Assembly: GCF_003286085.1 (NCBI RefSeq)
Contig: NW_020825324.1
Location: 558,001 to 622,000 of the forward strand
Direction: 5' to 3'
From: Drosophila persimilis
Lineage: Eukaryota > Arthropoda > Insecta > Diptera > Drosophilidae
Length of the DNA: 64,000 nt
The notes under the pieces are model-generated. The model did not search any database. It had not been told where the DNA came from and saw only the letters and a list, made by a program, of their open reading frames with translations. Every line of letters starts with the position of its first letter. Within the stretch, counting starts at the first letter, position 1. This document shows, piece by piece, positions 25,401-38,900 of this stretch. The position numbers were made by a program, and so were the translations under genes.

Positions 25401-28400
25401 CTTTCACCCGAAAAAAAGGAAAGCAGAGGAAATGTTCGGTGGAGCGGGGTAGGGTAGGGGTAGGGGTAGGGTAGTAGGAAGGGGAGGGGGCGCACTGCGT
25501 TTTACACGTGCCATGAATTTCCGTCAATTTCCACCGACCGTCCGGAAAGCAAACGAAACAAAAACAACGAAATGCAAATATTTAAATTGCATTCGCGACA
25601 GTCGTGTGCCACACTCTGTCCCACCCCCCCGTCGCCCCTGTGGCACAACATGCACCTTAAATCATTCGTTCTACAAACAGATAAATTATGTTCTACAAGA
25701 AAATGCGCTCCACAAAAGAAAATGAAAAAGAACAGAAAAGCGAAGTGAAATGGGGAATAGAAAGAAAGTCAGGGGCGTGGAATGGCGGTTGGGAATGGGG
25801 GGGTGGTAATGGGGGGAGATGGGGGGAAAACCTTCTCGAAAAAGTAGCTTTTGAAGTTGATTTCACTGTGGGCTCTGGCAACCCTAGGGAACCGCAGAAC
25901 CGAAGCAGCAGCCGAAGCCGAACTAGTTCCCTCCCGAGCCACAGACCATGGAGATGGAAGGCAGACAAAGAAGCTAACGAAATTTGCCAAGTGGAAAGCG
26001 GAGAACTCTCATTGAAGGAGCAATGAAAGGAGCACAAGCTGTGCGAGGAGCAGGAGCAGTAGCCAAAAGAGTCGGACGAGGAGAAGGAGTCGTTGGATGA
26101 ACTAGAAGAAGTAGCACTGCACGACGAAGAACTAGAAGGGTAGCCATGGAAAAATTGAATGAAAAAAGTAGACTATCATCAAAAAGGAGAACTAAACACG
26201 CAAACCGAATCATAAGATACACTTACAGAACCATTATTCGGATGTGTTTGTCGGAGGATGGTTAGAGTTGTATGTAGGAGTGCTCCAAAGATGATTCACT
26301 ATGTTTTTCTTTTCCGCTCACTATGGTGGTTGGGGGTAAGGGGTTGCTAGACCGATCTCCAAGCCCTCTCAGTCGTACCAGGCACAATAACTGGCTCTTA
26401 ACAGAGAGCGGTAACAGGCTATTGGCTTAGAGACTCATGACGTGATCAAATCCAAGAATATTTACCATTTCTAAGCGAAATGAGTGTATCCTATGTATAC
26501 CCTTCGAGAGGGTACCAACAACAAATATGGCGTAAGAAGAAAAATGTTCACAAAGGCGTCTTAGCGAGGGCGTAGGAGGACGGTGAATGGGGGATGGGGG
26601 ATGGGGGGTGGAGGACGGGGAATGTTGAATGAGATGGGGATTCAGATGGTGAATCGGTGGCGGGCGGGCGGCACTGCAAGTTTGTGTAGGCGAACGATGT
26701 TAAATGGGACAAAGAAAGACGCACAGACAGCACACAGCCAGCCCCGCGCTGTGGAGTGGAAAACAGTTGGAGTCGAGGGATCAGGGAACGGGAACGGGAA
26801 CGGTGAACGGTGAACGGGGGTAGGAAGGAAGGAAGGAGCCCATTACAGTGGGATGAATCGAAGGAACAAGGAGAAAACTCTTTGACAGAAAAGAGGTGGG
26901 TATTTTCCCTTTTTCCATACGATTGTATCGCAATTTCTTGAGATAAATCCGTGTATTTATTTACCCAAAAGATGGGCACACAATTTGTATTTAATCTTTA
27001 GGTTGATCCTTTATGTTATCCGATTCCTATTGGTATTGATCATTAATCGTACATTTCTTTCAATCTGATGTAAAGTTTATAATCTCGTGAGATTGAGTTA
27101 AAATCTTTTTGGTTAAGGCTCTTCGAATTTCTTCCACTGTGTGGCAGTGTGGCGTGGCACGCGGTGTGGCACTGTCGAATGCTTATTCTCAATGAAGGCG
27201 CCAAAAGAGGAAAATACGAAAAACACACACACAAAAAGGAAAAACGAATCGAAAAACGGCAAAAGGAAATGAAGCAAGAAAAATTACAATTCCCCGACAT
27301 GGATGGTTGTTGTTGTTGTTGTTGTTGTTGTTCTTGTTGCTGTATGTTGCACGGATGAGAATGGGTGGGGGAGGATCTGGGATCTGGGATCTGAAGATGG
27401 AGATTGGTTCTGGGTTCTGGGTTCTGTGGGATGTTAAGGGGGGTTGGAATTGAGTTTTGGTGCGCAACGACGACGACGACGACGACAGCGACGACGAGGA
27501 CAAGGATGAACAAGTGGCGAATGGGCAGGAGAACAGTGGAGAGGGCGGGGGGCGGTAGGCGACGCCATTTTGTATGCAGGTGAATTGGCAACGCAGCTGC
27601 CTTTCCTATCTCGCTCTCTCTCGCTCTCTCGCTCTCTCGCACTCTGTGTGTCGGTGTGTATCTGTGCCTGCGTGTGTAATTTTTATCTGCCAACTTTTAT
27701 CATTTTTTATTTTTATACACATTTCGTTTGCCTTTTACCCTGGGAGAGTGGCGGAGGGAGGCGGAGAGAGTGTGAGGGGGGGCGTCAAGGTAAACGACGA
27801 AGGAAATGAATGCTGTAAGAAAGGTGGCAGTGTGGAGAGGGACAACACACACACGCACACACACACAGACACATATGCTTTCTCCCGTGCGTGTGTGAAA
27901 AGAAAAATTGCGTTCAACTTTGAATGAGTTTTCCCCAGCAGGAGCAGGAGCAGGAGCAGGAGGAGCAGTAGATTGAAGGACGCACTGCCTCTCAAGGCTA
28001 CACAACCACTACTCCACCTCCATCCCCATCTTCTACCCCATCCAACCCTCTTCTCTGCTCTTCTCTCATCTCCTCTCCGCATCTGATGGCAAACAAATAG
28101 CAACAAAAAAGTGGCATTGTCATCGTTTTTATTGTTGTTTTTCTACTGGGGAAAACTGGAGAGAGAAACACAATTACCTGTCGCTATCGGGGTGAAAAAT
28201 ACACACCCACACACATGATGTGTACAAAACGCGCTGGCAACTCTGGCAACTCTGGCAACCGTTTAATAGTCGCTTTAAGAGTTGCCGAATGAAAGAAGCC
28301 TGTGAAGGAAGGCCCTGCTTTCGAAGGACATCGAAGGGTATGCTGTTCCACGCGCATTTCTGCTGCAAAATCCATGGAATAGTTCTGTCGAATACGATAC

Positions 28401-28646
28401 CACCTTCTCTGGGAACATGGCCTCTCTTCCAGGGGCTCTGCTCAGGCCAGCGGCTGTAACAGAGCAACAGGCCTGTTGCCGCTCCCTGTTAAGAGCGTCT
28501 ACCATCGAACTCTCCATACCCACTCCCAGAAAAATATACAAAATGAACTCATCGTTGGAGCACTCCGCCATTCAACACTACCCAACCTCCTCCAAACACC
28601 CACCAAGAGGCTAAGCCTCATCCCAGATTCCCCCATACAGAAAAGA

Positions 28647-29030
28647 ATGCTATCAATCGTGGGTTTAAACGTTTATTTACGATCTTTACAGCAAAGCGTT
28701 ACACCAGGAAGACGTTCTTTATGTCTATTATCTTCCCGGGCAATACGCTGTGATCATGTTAGAACAAGCTGCAGTACAGTGGATGGAGGCGCACCATATC
28801 TCCGATCTCGCCTAGGAGATAAATCATGGCATACTATTCTGCAGCTTCCAAGCTATGCTGAATACTGGAGTCTTGCCTCGCAACTCTCTGGAGATCGTCA
28901 GGATCTGGACTATGTGCTACACCACCCAGAGACTCCATCAACGTCCCACCGATCTGTAGTTCCTTCGGGAGCGTCCCTTCGGTGGAATGCAAGGGAGACC
29001 TCTTGGCTGCAGTGGGCCCGCTTCTTATAG
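28647..29030 (+). CDS. Weak ORF, unrecognised (127 aa)
   Basis: ATG at 28,647 opens a 127-codon frame to TAG, and the frame is open without ATG for a further 57 codons upstream. Two AATAAA hexamers follow the stop within 70 bp (29,080 and 29,093), which is what a short fly gene's 3' end would show. Against it: the composition is Ser/Leu/Arg-rich without a domain I recognise, there is no strong start context, and the minus strand is also open here. It could be a repeat-derived frame or a lineage-specific gene. Confidence 0.2.
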   Translation: MLSIVGLNVYLRSLQQSVTPGRRSLCLLSSRAIRCDHVRTSCSTVDGGAPYLRSRLGDKSWHTILQLPSYAEYWSLASQLSGDRQDLDYVLHHPETPSTSHRSVVPSGASLRWNARETSWLQWARFL

Positions 29031-29796
29031 ATGGGCCTTGTGTAGCGGCACTCTTGTGCATTTTCTTCTGTCTCAAACTAATAAATGGCAGAAATAAAGT
29101 GCATGGCACTGAGGGGCTAGCAGCACTGGTTGTTAGAGCTGACATGTCGCCATAAGAATCAGTGTTCCACATTTGCTACTCAAGCGAGCCAAAAGCCATT
29201 CCTTCCCTCGGGCGGCCGCAGGTAGCAGGAGATGCCCGATGCCCCATGCCCGAGTGTCTCCAAGGATCTGGGCTTCCACTTCATTTATGGTCTAGCCTCC
29301 TCCCACGCCCCAGTCGCATTCTCGCCACCTCTTCAGCTCTTTTTCTGTCGTCTGTCGAAACACTTTTGCAACTTTGCACACACATAGAACCCACAGGGAG
29401 GAAAGGCAGGAAAGGCAGAAAAGGGAGGAGTTTGCGAATTAATTTTTGGAAAATCGCCTGCGGCTGAGAAAATGGAAATTCTCTTTCAACACCGCCGCCA
29501 CACCTCACCGTCAACACAGTCATTCTCCCATTCTTGATTTACTTAACCTTCAAGCAGTGAACCCCCAGAATAATAGCAGCCTCCAATTCAGGGCCAGAAT
29601 CAAAGGCAGTTGGGCGAAAGAGTTGGTTCTTTAGGGCCGATATATATCGAAGTGATTATCAGATATTACATCCAAGTAATGAATATTCCGCTCATCCGAA
29701 AGTGGAGGATTTAGTACATTATTATTCATTTTTATGAACCATCGTCAAGAATCCAAAGAAGAATTCTAATTCGATGGAATCGGAGGACATCCCATC

Positions 29797-30070
29797 CACA
29801 GTGTTTACCGTTTGTCAACGCACCACCCCTTCTATTGACCGTAGAGCGTTGAGCGGGACGCAACCACGTGTCGGGAGGCCTCTAATGGGTCCCCGACTGA
29901 CCTAAGGGTCTCTGCGGGTACATTCCGCGAGCTGTGACGGGTGGCAAAGGGCAAACGGCCTGCTGCTGAGCCTCTATGCGCAGAGTCGCCTCTCCGTGCG
30001 TTGCATGGCATGGAGTGGAGTGGAGTGGAGTGGAGTGCTCCTAGGGCCAAGTGAAGTGTGTTGCCACAGC
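29797..30070 (+). repeat. Dispersed repeat family 2, copy B
   Basis: Second, longer copy of the family seen at 22,283-22,490. It contains an extra internal segment of roughly 60 bp and an expanded GGAGT microsatellite near 30,010-30,036. Confidence 0.75.
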
Positions 30071-31865
30071 AGCTGCAGTAAAGAACAAGCGGCATCCAAA
30101 AGCTTGACTCCTTAGCGCATCTCAATGACGATGATGATGTCCCAAAGATACGAGAACTTGTTACAACTATCTGTTCGACTTATTCGAGAGTCCGAAACCA
30201 GATAGTTTCCATCAATCCATTGGGTTGTCGAAGGTCCTTCATCAAGAGATTTTCCATTTATTGTTGCGATTTGATTTTGTTTTTGGGATAATTGGCTTAT
30301 CAGAAATGTTTCATAGTCCTCGCCCTTGCCACAGGACCAATTGCCTCTGCCACTTGTCGTAGCCACTGGAACTTGCTCTGGCCCTGGCCCTGGCCCTGGA
30401 GTTTTCCGTTTTCCAGCATCCCGCTTTCCGTTTTCCGTTTTCCCGCATTCCCTGCCTCCTTGGCCCGATTCCCGTTTGCCGTTTCCGTTTCCCGTTCATC
30501 CCATTCATCGTTTCTGCGTTCATCGTCGCGTTATCCCCGGTTTCCGTCGCTCCGTTGACTTTGGCATTTGGCAATTGCATTTAGCGCCAAATCAAATCGT
30601 CTGATAATCACGTTACAAAAGCCAAATGCGCTGAAATTAAAGACAAGAACCCGTCCCATCCCGTCCCGTCCCGTCCCGTCGAGTGGCAGGCAACACGGCG
30701 GGAGGCAGGCACAATGCAGAAGGCGCGCCATGGCGGTGGAGGTGGAGGTATTTGCAACAGTATTACAGTGCTGCGAATACGAGGACATCGAGTCCGTCCT
30801 CGCGAGTTGTCGATGCCAGGCGGTTGACGGTGACGGTGACAGGTCAACCCTAAAACAGCTCAAAACACCAGTCACGACCACGAACCACGACTCTCGCGTA
30901 TAATCGTATCCCTCATGGCCCTGGCTTTGGGCTTTGGGCTTTGGGCATTGGGCTTTGGGTTCTGGGTTTTGGGCCTGCTGTGATTTTCGGGCCAACCTCC
31001 CGCTGGGATCAGAGAGATGCGCCGCTAAAGTCGCATCCCAGCAGCAGCATCCTTCGGCTGTCGTCTGTCGCTTGGCTTTGACATGGTGGCTGGCCCTTCC
31101 TTTACATCCAGTCCAGTTACTGTAGTCCCCGCCATTCGCCAGTCGGCAGTCGGTTGTTTGTTTTGCCGCACAGGGACATGTGCAACACTCCGGGGCATAC
31201 ATACTCCGACTACGAGTACGAGTTTATGTGTACATATGCCATTCACTTTTTCGAGTGTGTATTTCACGGCCCGTCGAGCCGAGTTCCCATTTCCCATTTC
31301 CCATTTTCCCATCCATCCACCACCCCACAAAAGTCCGCCCAGCCAACCTTGAGCCGCCTTCCCGCAGTCCACCCCTGAAAATGTGGATCTGTGAAAAAAG
31401 GGAACTATTTTGTTTGTATTTAGATTGCATTACTAAGCAAATTGCGGAAAAATTAGCGGCTGATTTGGGGATCATCTAATTACACACCAAGTGAAACCCA
31501 GAGAGAGAAAAGGGAGAGGGAGAGGGAGAGGGAGAGAGCAGACCAGATGCACAGTCGATGAGGCATGAGGATAGAGGGTGGACGATTGAAACAGAGACTA
31601 TATATCACATTACTTTGATTCCGTTTTTGGTCTGCCACGGACCACGGCACTGTGACCAGAAACTGCCATATGTGCCCTTAAATGCATCTGTATCGTTTTT
31701 TCCTTTCTTCTTTCACCTCCTCAACCCTCCCCCCACCACCTCTTGTTCGCCCAGCGCATTGGAGTGGGATCTCTTCTGATAAAGAAGAGTCAATGAAACA
31801 ACTTATAGCTCCTTCCGGTTCTTTTACTCTTAAACTGCAACTTTGGGAACATACTTGGCACGAGA

Positions 31866-32350
31866 AAAAAATTAGGTTGTATTCCCGATGGAGTTGATCA
31901 CATCCTCATACTGGAAACTTGCAATATATCCCCGAAACCTTTTTTCAAAAACCCCAATTTGGCGACCTTTTGCACTTCCATAACTTTCACTCCGCATTTT
32001 GCACCGTCGATATTCAAAACAATTAATAGGTTGAAAAGAGAATTATATGACCTTTTCGTACGATTTTTGATAAGTGCCGATACAAGGGGTTTTCCTGAAG
32101 ATATATTGACCCAAAATCCAAACTTGTTAGTAAATCGTGTACCTTTTATTGCAGAGAATATTAGCTGTAATGGAGAGGCTACATATATCCTGTACCCGCA
32201 GAGAAAACACTTGGGAGAACACACTGTGATCCGTGTGTCGGATTTTGGAGGTGATCTCAGCAGTACGGACTGTATAGCGTCCAATCCCAGACTTGTTGCA
32301 TGATGCTGGGGTCCTTCAAAGAACTACTCGGGAATTGCGGGAAACTGTGG
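31866..32350 (+). repeat. Dispersed repeat family 1, copy B
   Basis: Second copy of the element at 15,776-16,264. The central 300 bp from 'acaattaataggttg' onward differ at only a handful of bases, while the first 100 bp have several indels and substitutions. Confidence 0.85.
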
Positions 32351-35055
32351 CGTCCTATATGGCGACATCTTGGTCAATTCCAGTTACAGTTTGCTGCCCC
32401 CTTCCCCATTGGATCATTGGTCTCCTCTTGATGAGACGTATGATCCAAGATGTATTTTTAGGGATACATGTGTAGCGAGGCAATCATTAATGGCAACAGT
32501 GCAACGTTCATGTCACGACAAGTGTGTGGCCCTTCAGTGAGAAGAGTTCTAGTTGAATATGCCACGAAGCTGTGGAGCAGGGGTGCTGCTTCGATCTGAG
32601 AGCCCATAAGTGCAACTGTGATCCGATCCCATCGCTTGCTGCAATCGAAAACTCATCGTTGTGCCATTGAAAGTCGTTTCAATTGATTGATCGCTTCGGC
32701 TTCAGCGTTTCTGGCGAAGAAGCATGGCCCAGAGGTGGGATCATGCAGCAGGCAGCATGCAGCATGCAGCATGCAGCATGCAGCATGGGGTGCCATCATC
32801 AGAATCAGCATCATCGTTTTGGGCAACCGTTTTTCCTCCTTTCTGTCTTCTGCGTACGTATTTATCTTAACAGATGCTAACTGGCTGCCAACTGGGGCTC
32901 TCCTCTCCTCTCCTCGGCTTGGTTTGGTTTGGTTTGGGTCTCCGTCTCCCAGGGGAGGTGTTACAGCAGTAACAGTAGCAAGTAGCAAGTAGCAGCAACA
33001 CCTTAATGCCACACACACACACACGCACACACGCACACAGGTCATCTATATGTAGCAGCATTCCACTCCCTCATTGGCGGGCAACCCCTGCCTGGCGTTG
33101 TACTCCGTATCTGTCCTCTATCTCTCTACCCAAAGCACATAAATACTAGTAAGGAGAAAGGAGAAAGGAATGGAAAAATGCAAATCACTGAAGCTCAAAA
33201 GCCCAAAGCGAGTACGAGGGGAAGGACTCTGCCTCAAGGGGAAGGGCATGGGGCACTCGCTTTGCCGGGTGGTTTGCGTTTGCCAGCAGCAAAGTCAAGC
33301 CATGCAAAAGTATTACAATAATTATGATAATCTATGCCATAAAAAAACGACAGAGAGAGCCCAGGCCCAGTCCCAGTCCCAGGCCCAGGCCCAGGCCATG
33401 GCCAGAACCGAAACGAACCGAACCGAAAGTCGCATTTGTGGCTTGACTTTGCTGTGAGTGTGGGTGTGAGTGTAGGTGTGGGTGTGGGTGTCGGCGGAGC
33501 TGCTGCGGGTGGTGGTGGCTCAAAAGGAATTACCATACTTTAAGCTACCGCTGGCAGAGAGGCGGCAGCACCAGAGAAATGTGCACGAAAATCCCAAAGT
33601 TCTGCCAACTTGGATATTTCTCGATTTTATGCTAAATACACAAACGGGGGACTGTGCTCTGTCGAAAGAAGGGAACCCTCGAATGAGATCTTGTCTGGGA
33701 GTTGGAGGACTCTGGAATGATATGGAATGGACTGGACGGAACCATCATGAGATTATGAACAGGAAAATCGGTGAAGCAGGATTGTGGTCCCATGGCCAAA
33801 CAGGTGTTGACTTGGCTACACCTCCTCTGGTCTCTGGTCACTGGTCACTGGTCACTGGTCTCTCCTGCCTCGTCTATCCTCTGCTCCCCTTTTTCGATGC
33901 TGTTTTTCGGACATTGTATGCTTGATTTTTATCTGTGTACGTGGCGTGGACTGCAGCCCCCACGTGCCCCGACATCCCCGTTCTCTGCAAGATGCCTAAT
34001 GGCCATTGGCATCCAGACATCGTATCGACAGCAACATTGTCCCCAGAGAGTGCCGCGTTGGCAACGTTTGCCAGTTTGCCAGTTTGCCAGTTTGTCCCCA
34101 TCGCATTTGCGATGACGCCTACATATCCTTGTGGCCTACCAAAGGGGATGTCAGCCCAGTCCCAGTCCCGGTCCCAGTCCCTGTCCCTCTCGTTGCTGTT
34201 GCTGTTGTTGGAGCCTGTGTTTGTTGTTGTCGACAGGCCGTCAAAATCAGGCAACGCTGCCACTGCCTCCCAGAACGCTCGTATTTCGTTTACAATTTGA
34301 CCCTTGAAAGGCACAGACAACAAAACAAACAAACAACTGAACGAACGACGAAGCGCCCAGCCCCAGCGAGGGGTGCCACAGCACCATTCAATATGAACAT
34401 TGACATTAAGATGAGCAACGCCCATACATATCTTTGATTTGATACACGATTTTTTGAAGCTGACTTTTCACCTGGCTCCAGGCTCGGCCTCAAAAGCCAC
34501 TCCAACTCGGCTGCTCTCTCGTATGAATCGTGAGGAAGCCGACGACTCTCGGATTCCCATGCATTCCCATTACAAGTGTATGGTGTTTGATAGAACCCAC
34601 TCGTAGAGCCTACTCTCTCGCAGAGGGCCATAGTAATACGGCTTCGGCTCCCGTTCTCTTCGTTTTCGTTTGGGGATGCCCATCTATAAGTGTTCAATCC
34701 GCCCTCGCTCTGCCATTGGTCCTGTTCGTCCTGCTGCTACTGCTCCTGCTGTTCGATGGGAGTGCAGTGGACGACAGGTTGCTGTTCTATGGCTTTTCTA
34801 CATTCTTCTTTTTCTTTTTTTTTTTTTTATGTGTGTGTCCTTTTCATCCCATAGCTTTCCATGGCTTCAGTTGCCACACAGCTCCACAGAGTCGATGCTG
34901 CCTCCTCTGGACTATGGGCTCTGGGTTCTGGGTTCTGGATTCTCTGGGTTCGCTGTGTTCTGGGGCCGTGGGTAGTTTTGATAAAACGTTTCAATGGCTG
35001 AGCACATAACAGTTGACTGGCTGCCAGCCCCTGCCCCTGCGACAGTGGGGATGTA

Positions 35056-35092
35056 TGTGTGTGTGTGTGGGTGTGTGTGTGTGTGTGTGTGT
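35056..35092. repeat. (GT)n microsatellite
   Basis: Imperfect GT tract of about 37 bp; representative of many CA/GT tracts of the region (10,680, 11,480, 12,115, 19,601, 21,345, 23,101). Confidence 0.92.
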
Positions 35093-35689
35093 GACAAAGA
35101 CCATAAACTCCAAAAAGAAAAGAAAGAAAAAAGAAAAGCTGAGCACACAACCGAGGACAAACGTTAGTGCCCCAGGCTGATGCTTCCAGCTCCTCCATTC
35201 GCCGTTCTCCGTTCTCCATCCTGCCTTCTGCCTCCTGGTTTTGCTGCTGCTGATTCTGATTCCGATTCCTGCTGTTGACGATGCAACGCTGACTGGCATT
35301 TTGGGGGGTGGCAGCGGTGATAAAAAGTTGTGCTTGTTGTAATAACAACAGCAGCATCGAGAACTGACGCTCGATGCCAATGCCGATGCCAATGCCAATG
35401 CCGATGCCGATACTCGGGCTACAGCCACACAGCTCCCCTGTTCCCTTTTCCCTGCTTCTGTTCTGTTGCTCCTGGGGCTTCAGCTCCAGCTCCTTTACCA
35501 TTGAACTGCACTGAAAGAAACTCCTCCTCAGTTATCGATATGGATCATATCTTTGTGCTTCAGAACCTATCTGTATATTAAACTCAAATTTAGTTCCTGT
35601 CTGTAGGAAAAGTCGGGCTGCGATATACATACGTGCATATATATTTTTTATACCCGCTCGAGAGCCGTGTGGATCGTGACAGCGAGCGG

Positions 35690-35955
35690 TAACAGTGCGC
35701 TGTAACCGGCAGCGGTAACAGGCTGTTAACTCGAGCTGGTAACAGCGCTCTGTTGCTCTGTTAGAGCTACGTCCTAGCAACAGTGCACTGTAACCGGCAG
35801 CGGTAACAGGCTGTTAACCTGAGCTGGTAACAGCGCTCTGTTGCTCTGCAAGAGCTAGGTCCTAGCAACAGTGCACTGTAAACGGCAGCGGTAACAGGCT
35901 GTTAACTCGAGCTGGTGACAGCGCTCTGTTGCTCTGTAAGAGCTAGGTCCTTCAT
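35690..35955. repeat. 88 bp tandem repeat, about three copies
   Basis: The anchor 'cagtgc(a/g)c' recurs at 35,693, 35,781 and 35,869, an exact 88 bp period. Each unit contains 'cggtaacaggctgttaac', 'gagctggtaacagcgctctg' and 'ttgctctg'. These are mutually complementary segments (taacag/ctgtta, cagagc/gctctg) that can fold as hairpins. A diverged single piece of the same motif ('gagcggtaacaggct') occurs near 26,407. Confidence 0.92.
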
Positions 35956-38900
35956 CCGATTGCCTTCAAGCTACATATATATTCCACTGCTGATCAGGGC
36001 ATGATCCTCATGCTGTTTCTGGCTTTATCCTTCGATTAAATTTTGCTTGAATTTCCATCTAAAAGAAGAACTCTATATGTGTCTTTTCTTTCAGTGCTCC
36101 AAACAAGCCTCGATTTTTGGAGAGCCATAAGAGCATGATGGTGGAGGCGGAGGTGAAGCTCTCTGATGAGAGCTGGGAGCGAATTCCCGCCCGACTCAAT
36201 GAGGCTATTTGGAACACAACGATTTCGCGACGACGACAACGGCAACGACAACGACAGTGCTCCTGATGCTGATAGTACTCATAGAGATGGAGATGAGGAT
36301 GAGGATGGGAATGACGATGAGGATGAGGATGACGATGATGATTACACGTTGTGGATGACGACTGTGTCGCTGCGTGCGTGGGGGGCGGGGGTGGGGGCGG
36401 GGGAGAGATACTCATCGAAAGGAAAATGACAGCCCAGAGACACATTCAAGGCACAGGCACACCAGATAAGAAATGAATGACAGGCGCAAGACGAGAGGCA
36501 ACAAAACAACAGCAGCAGAAGAGCTGGGAGCAGAAGAGCTTGGAGCGGGGAGCAGGAGCTAGCCATCAAGCCAGAAGGAGCATATCAGTCAGTGTCAGTG
36601 TGAATGCGAAATTGCGTTGCTTTTACGAGTCCTTGGGCTGGCTGGATATGGGTATGGGGATGGGGATGGGGATGGGGATGCCCTTGCTGGCAGCCATTGC
36701 TTGCCACATAAAAGTAATGCCTGATGGATATGCCTGCCCCCAGCCTCCTAGCGATAGGAAGGTAAACCAGAGCCAGAGCGGGTGTGCGAATCCTTGTCGA
36801 ATGGATGCTGGCTCCCCCCCAAAAACATACACGTATTCGGGGCCATGGCGTGGTATCTGTGAGTAGCATAAATCACAGCTGCAGTCCCCAGAAAACCATT
36901 TTGGGGGCCATACGATAGAAATCTGTCTCGGAATTAAAACGAATATTTATATGCTAATGCTGGAAAATCTGGAGAACTATTTTCAGTATTAAGTGCAGGG
37001 ATATCTATGGATCTAAATGGAAATGGAAGCCTTGGGAAAACATTCAGGTTCCTTCAAGATGATGGCTAATATTTTTGGATGCTCTCTGGAAAAGTACCAA
37101 CCATCTAGCTTTCCACATTTCCACAGCACAATATTCTGCCATCAGATAACAAAAATGTCAATCAGGAGACCACCTGCACCTCTGGAGAGCCCGTTCCAAA
37201 TCGAACTTTGCTCTGGGAATTATGCTTATATAAAGGCGTGCCACACAAATCAACTGTGGCAACAGCAAATACGTGCAACAGCGCTCCAGTCACGTACCCC
37301 AGAGAGAGAGAGAGAGCGAGAGCTTCTTATGGCTGTACGGCAGTAAAACAGAGAAAAAGCTAAAATCCCGTACGGATATAAACAAAATATAGTTCGGGGC
37401 CCAACGGGACCCGCTCGATACACACAGACAGATACACAGAAGTGCAGATATATGTGTGTGTATCCTGTATTTCTATATCGTATATATTTGTACGTGTATT
37501 CTCCAGGTCCTTCCTTCCTTCTATATAGTAGTGGGCGTAGCATGTCAACTCTGATGCTTGTGATGGCTCTGATGGTGGGCGCCTCTGGTGTGAGGCTTTT
37601 GGGGCGCACTCTGGTGGTTGCCACGCTTTGGCGACCATGCCACCACAGCCGCCATCCCCCCGTCAGTCAGTCAGTCAGTCAGTCATTCGTTCGGCCTGGG
37701 CCTATCTCCCCTGCATATCCAAGGCCCGGATGTAGTCCTCCTCCTCCTCCTCCTCCTCCTCCTTCTGCTGCTTCCTTTCGCTATATACATACATATGTAT
37801 GTATGCATCTGTGTAGCTATGGGTGTATCTATGCCCAGACCGCAGCCATTGTTGCACAATGGAATAGAGATACAAAAATCACTACATTTACAGGAAGTTG
37901 TTTCGGTGTTTCTTTCGATATTCTTTTAAGGAACACGATACTTGATAAAAGCTCTTACCCAAAGACTCTCTAACTTTTTAATTAGTACCCGATACTCCTG
38001 CAGTTTTGCCCCCCTCCGCCAGAGGGCGCAGCTCACTGCACGATGAAGAGTGTGGGAGAAATATTGTACGCGATCTACTAGATATGGTTCTTCTCTACGA
38101 TTCTGAAAGTAAAGTAACCGAAAAGTAACCGTGTATATCACAAGAGTCTGGATACAAAATTGGGTTGCTCTAGCTCTTATAGTCTCGCAGATCTAGGGCT
38201 ATTGATGCTGATACTCTATGGGTTCGAAAACACTTCCTTCTGGGTGCTACACACATCTACTTCAACCGCAAATCTTTATTTGTCGTTCTTCTGGAAAACC
38301 GAAAATTATAAATTAAGAGTATTTTCCCATGGGAAAACGACTGCGAAAGGACAAGAGAGTTTTTTGCATAGTATTTTCCATGCAGAATTTTCCATTTGGC
38401 ATCCATAGTACTACCAAAGTTTTTGTATGGCGTGGCATGGCTGCGGAAGAAGTGGAGGAGGAGGAGGAGGAAGAGTAGGCCAAAGGCAGATGCCAGGCCA
38501 AGCATGATGATGCGCCCATCAACGAGGAGACATCGAGAGAGACACCCAAACTCGTATGTTCCGCTCCAACTCCGACTCTCCCGTCTCCTGTCTCCCGTTT
38601 ACCGACTATAACAGCACGAGCACCAGTTCCGGACCGGGACCCGGACCCAACCACGACCACGATACCGACACTGACACCATCATCTAGCCATGGACTCCTG
38701 CTCCCGCATTGTTTTTCCGGCTTGGGGTATATTTTTCCTGCTATTTGTAATCCTACTGCTGTTCCCTCTTTCGGCATAGAATATTGTTACCTATGGGGCG
38801 CCCATGGTAGCCCTTCTCCTTCCTCCTTCCTCCTTCCTTTCTTCTCGATGCTTTTGCGAGTAATAACTTTATGCGAGGGTAACACGGCGGTCGGAGGGGG

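Larger units (their letters stand above)
22491..35689. other. Gene-poor interval, part 2
   Basis: No gene recognised apart from the weak ORF at 28,647-29,030. Notable simple sequence: a G-rich run at about 22,787-22,823, CA near 23,101, GTT near 27,306-27,342, GAGAGG near 31,501-31,540 and GT at 35,056-35,092. Copies of repeat families 1 and 2 are listed separately. Confidence 0.55.
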
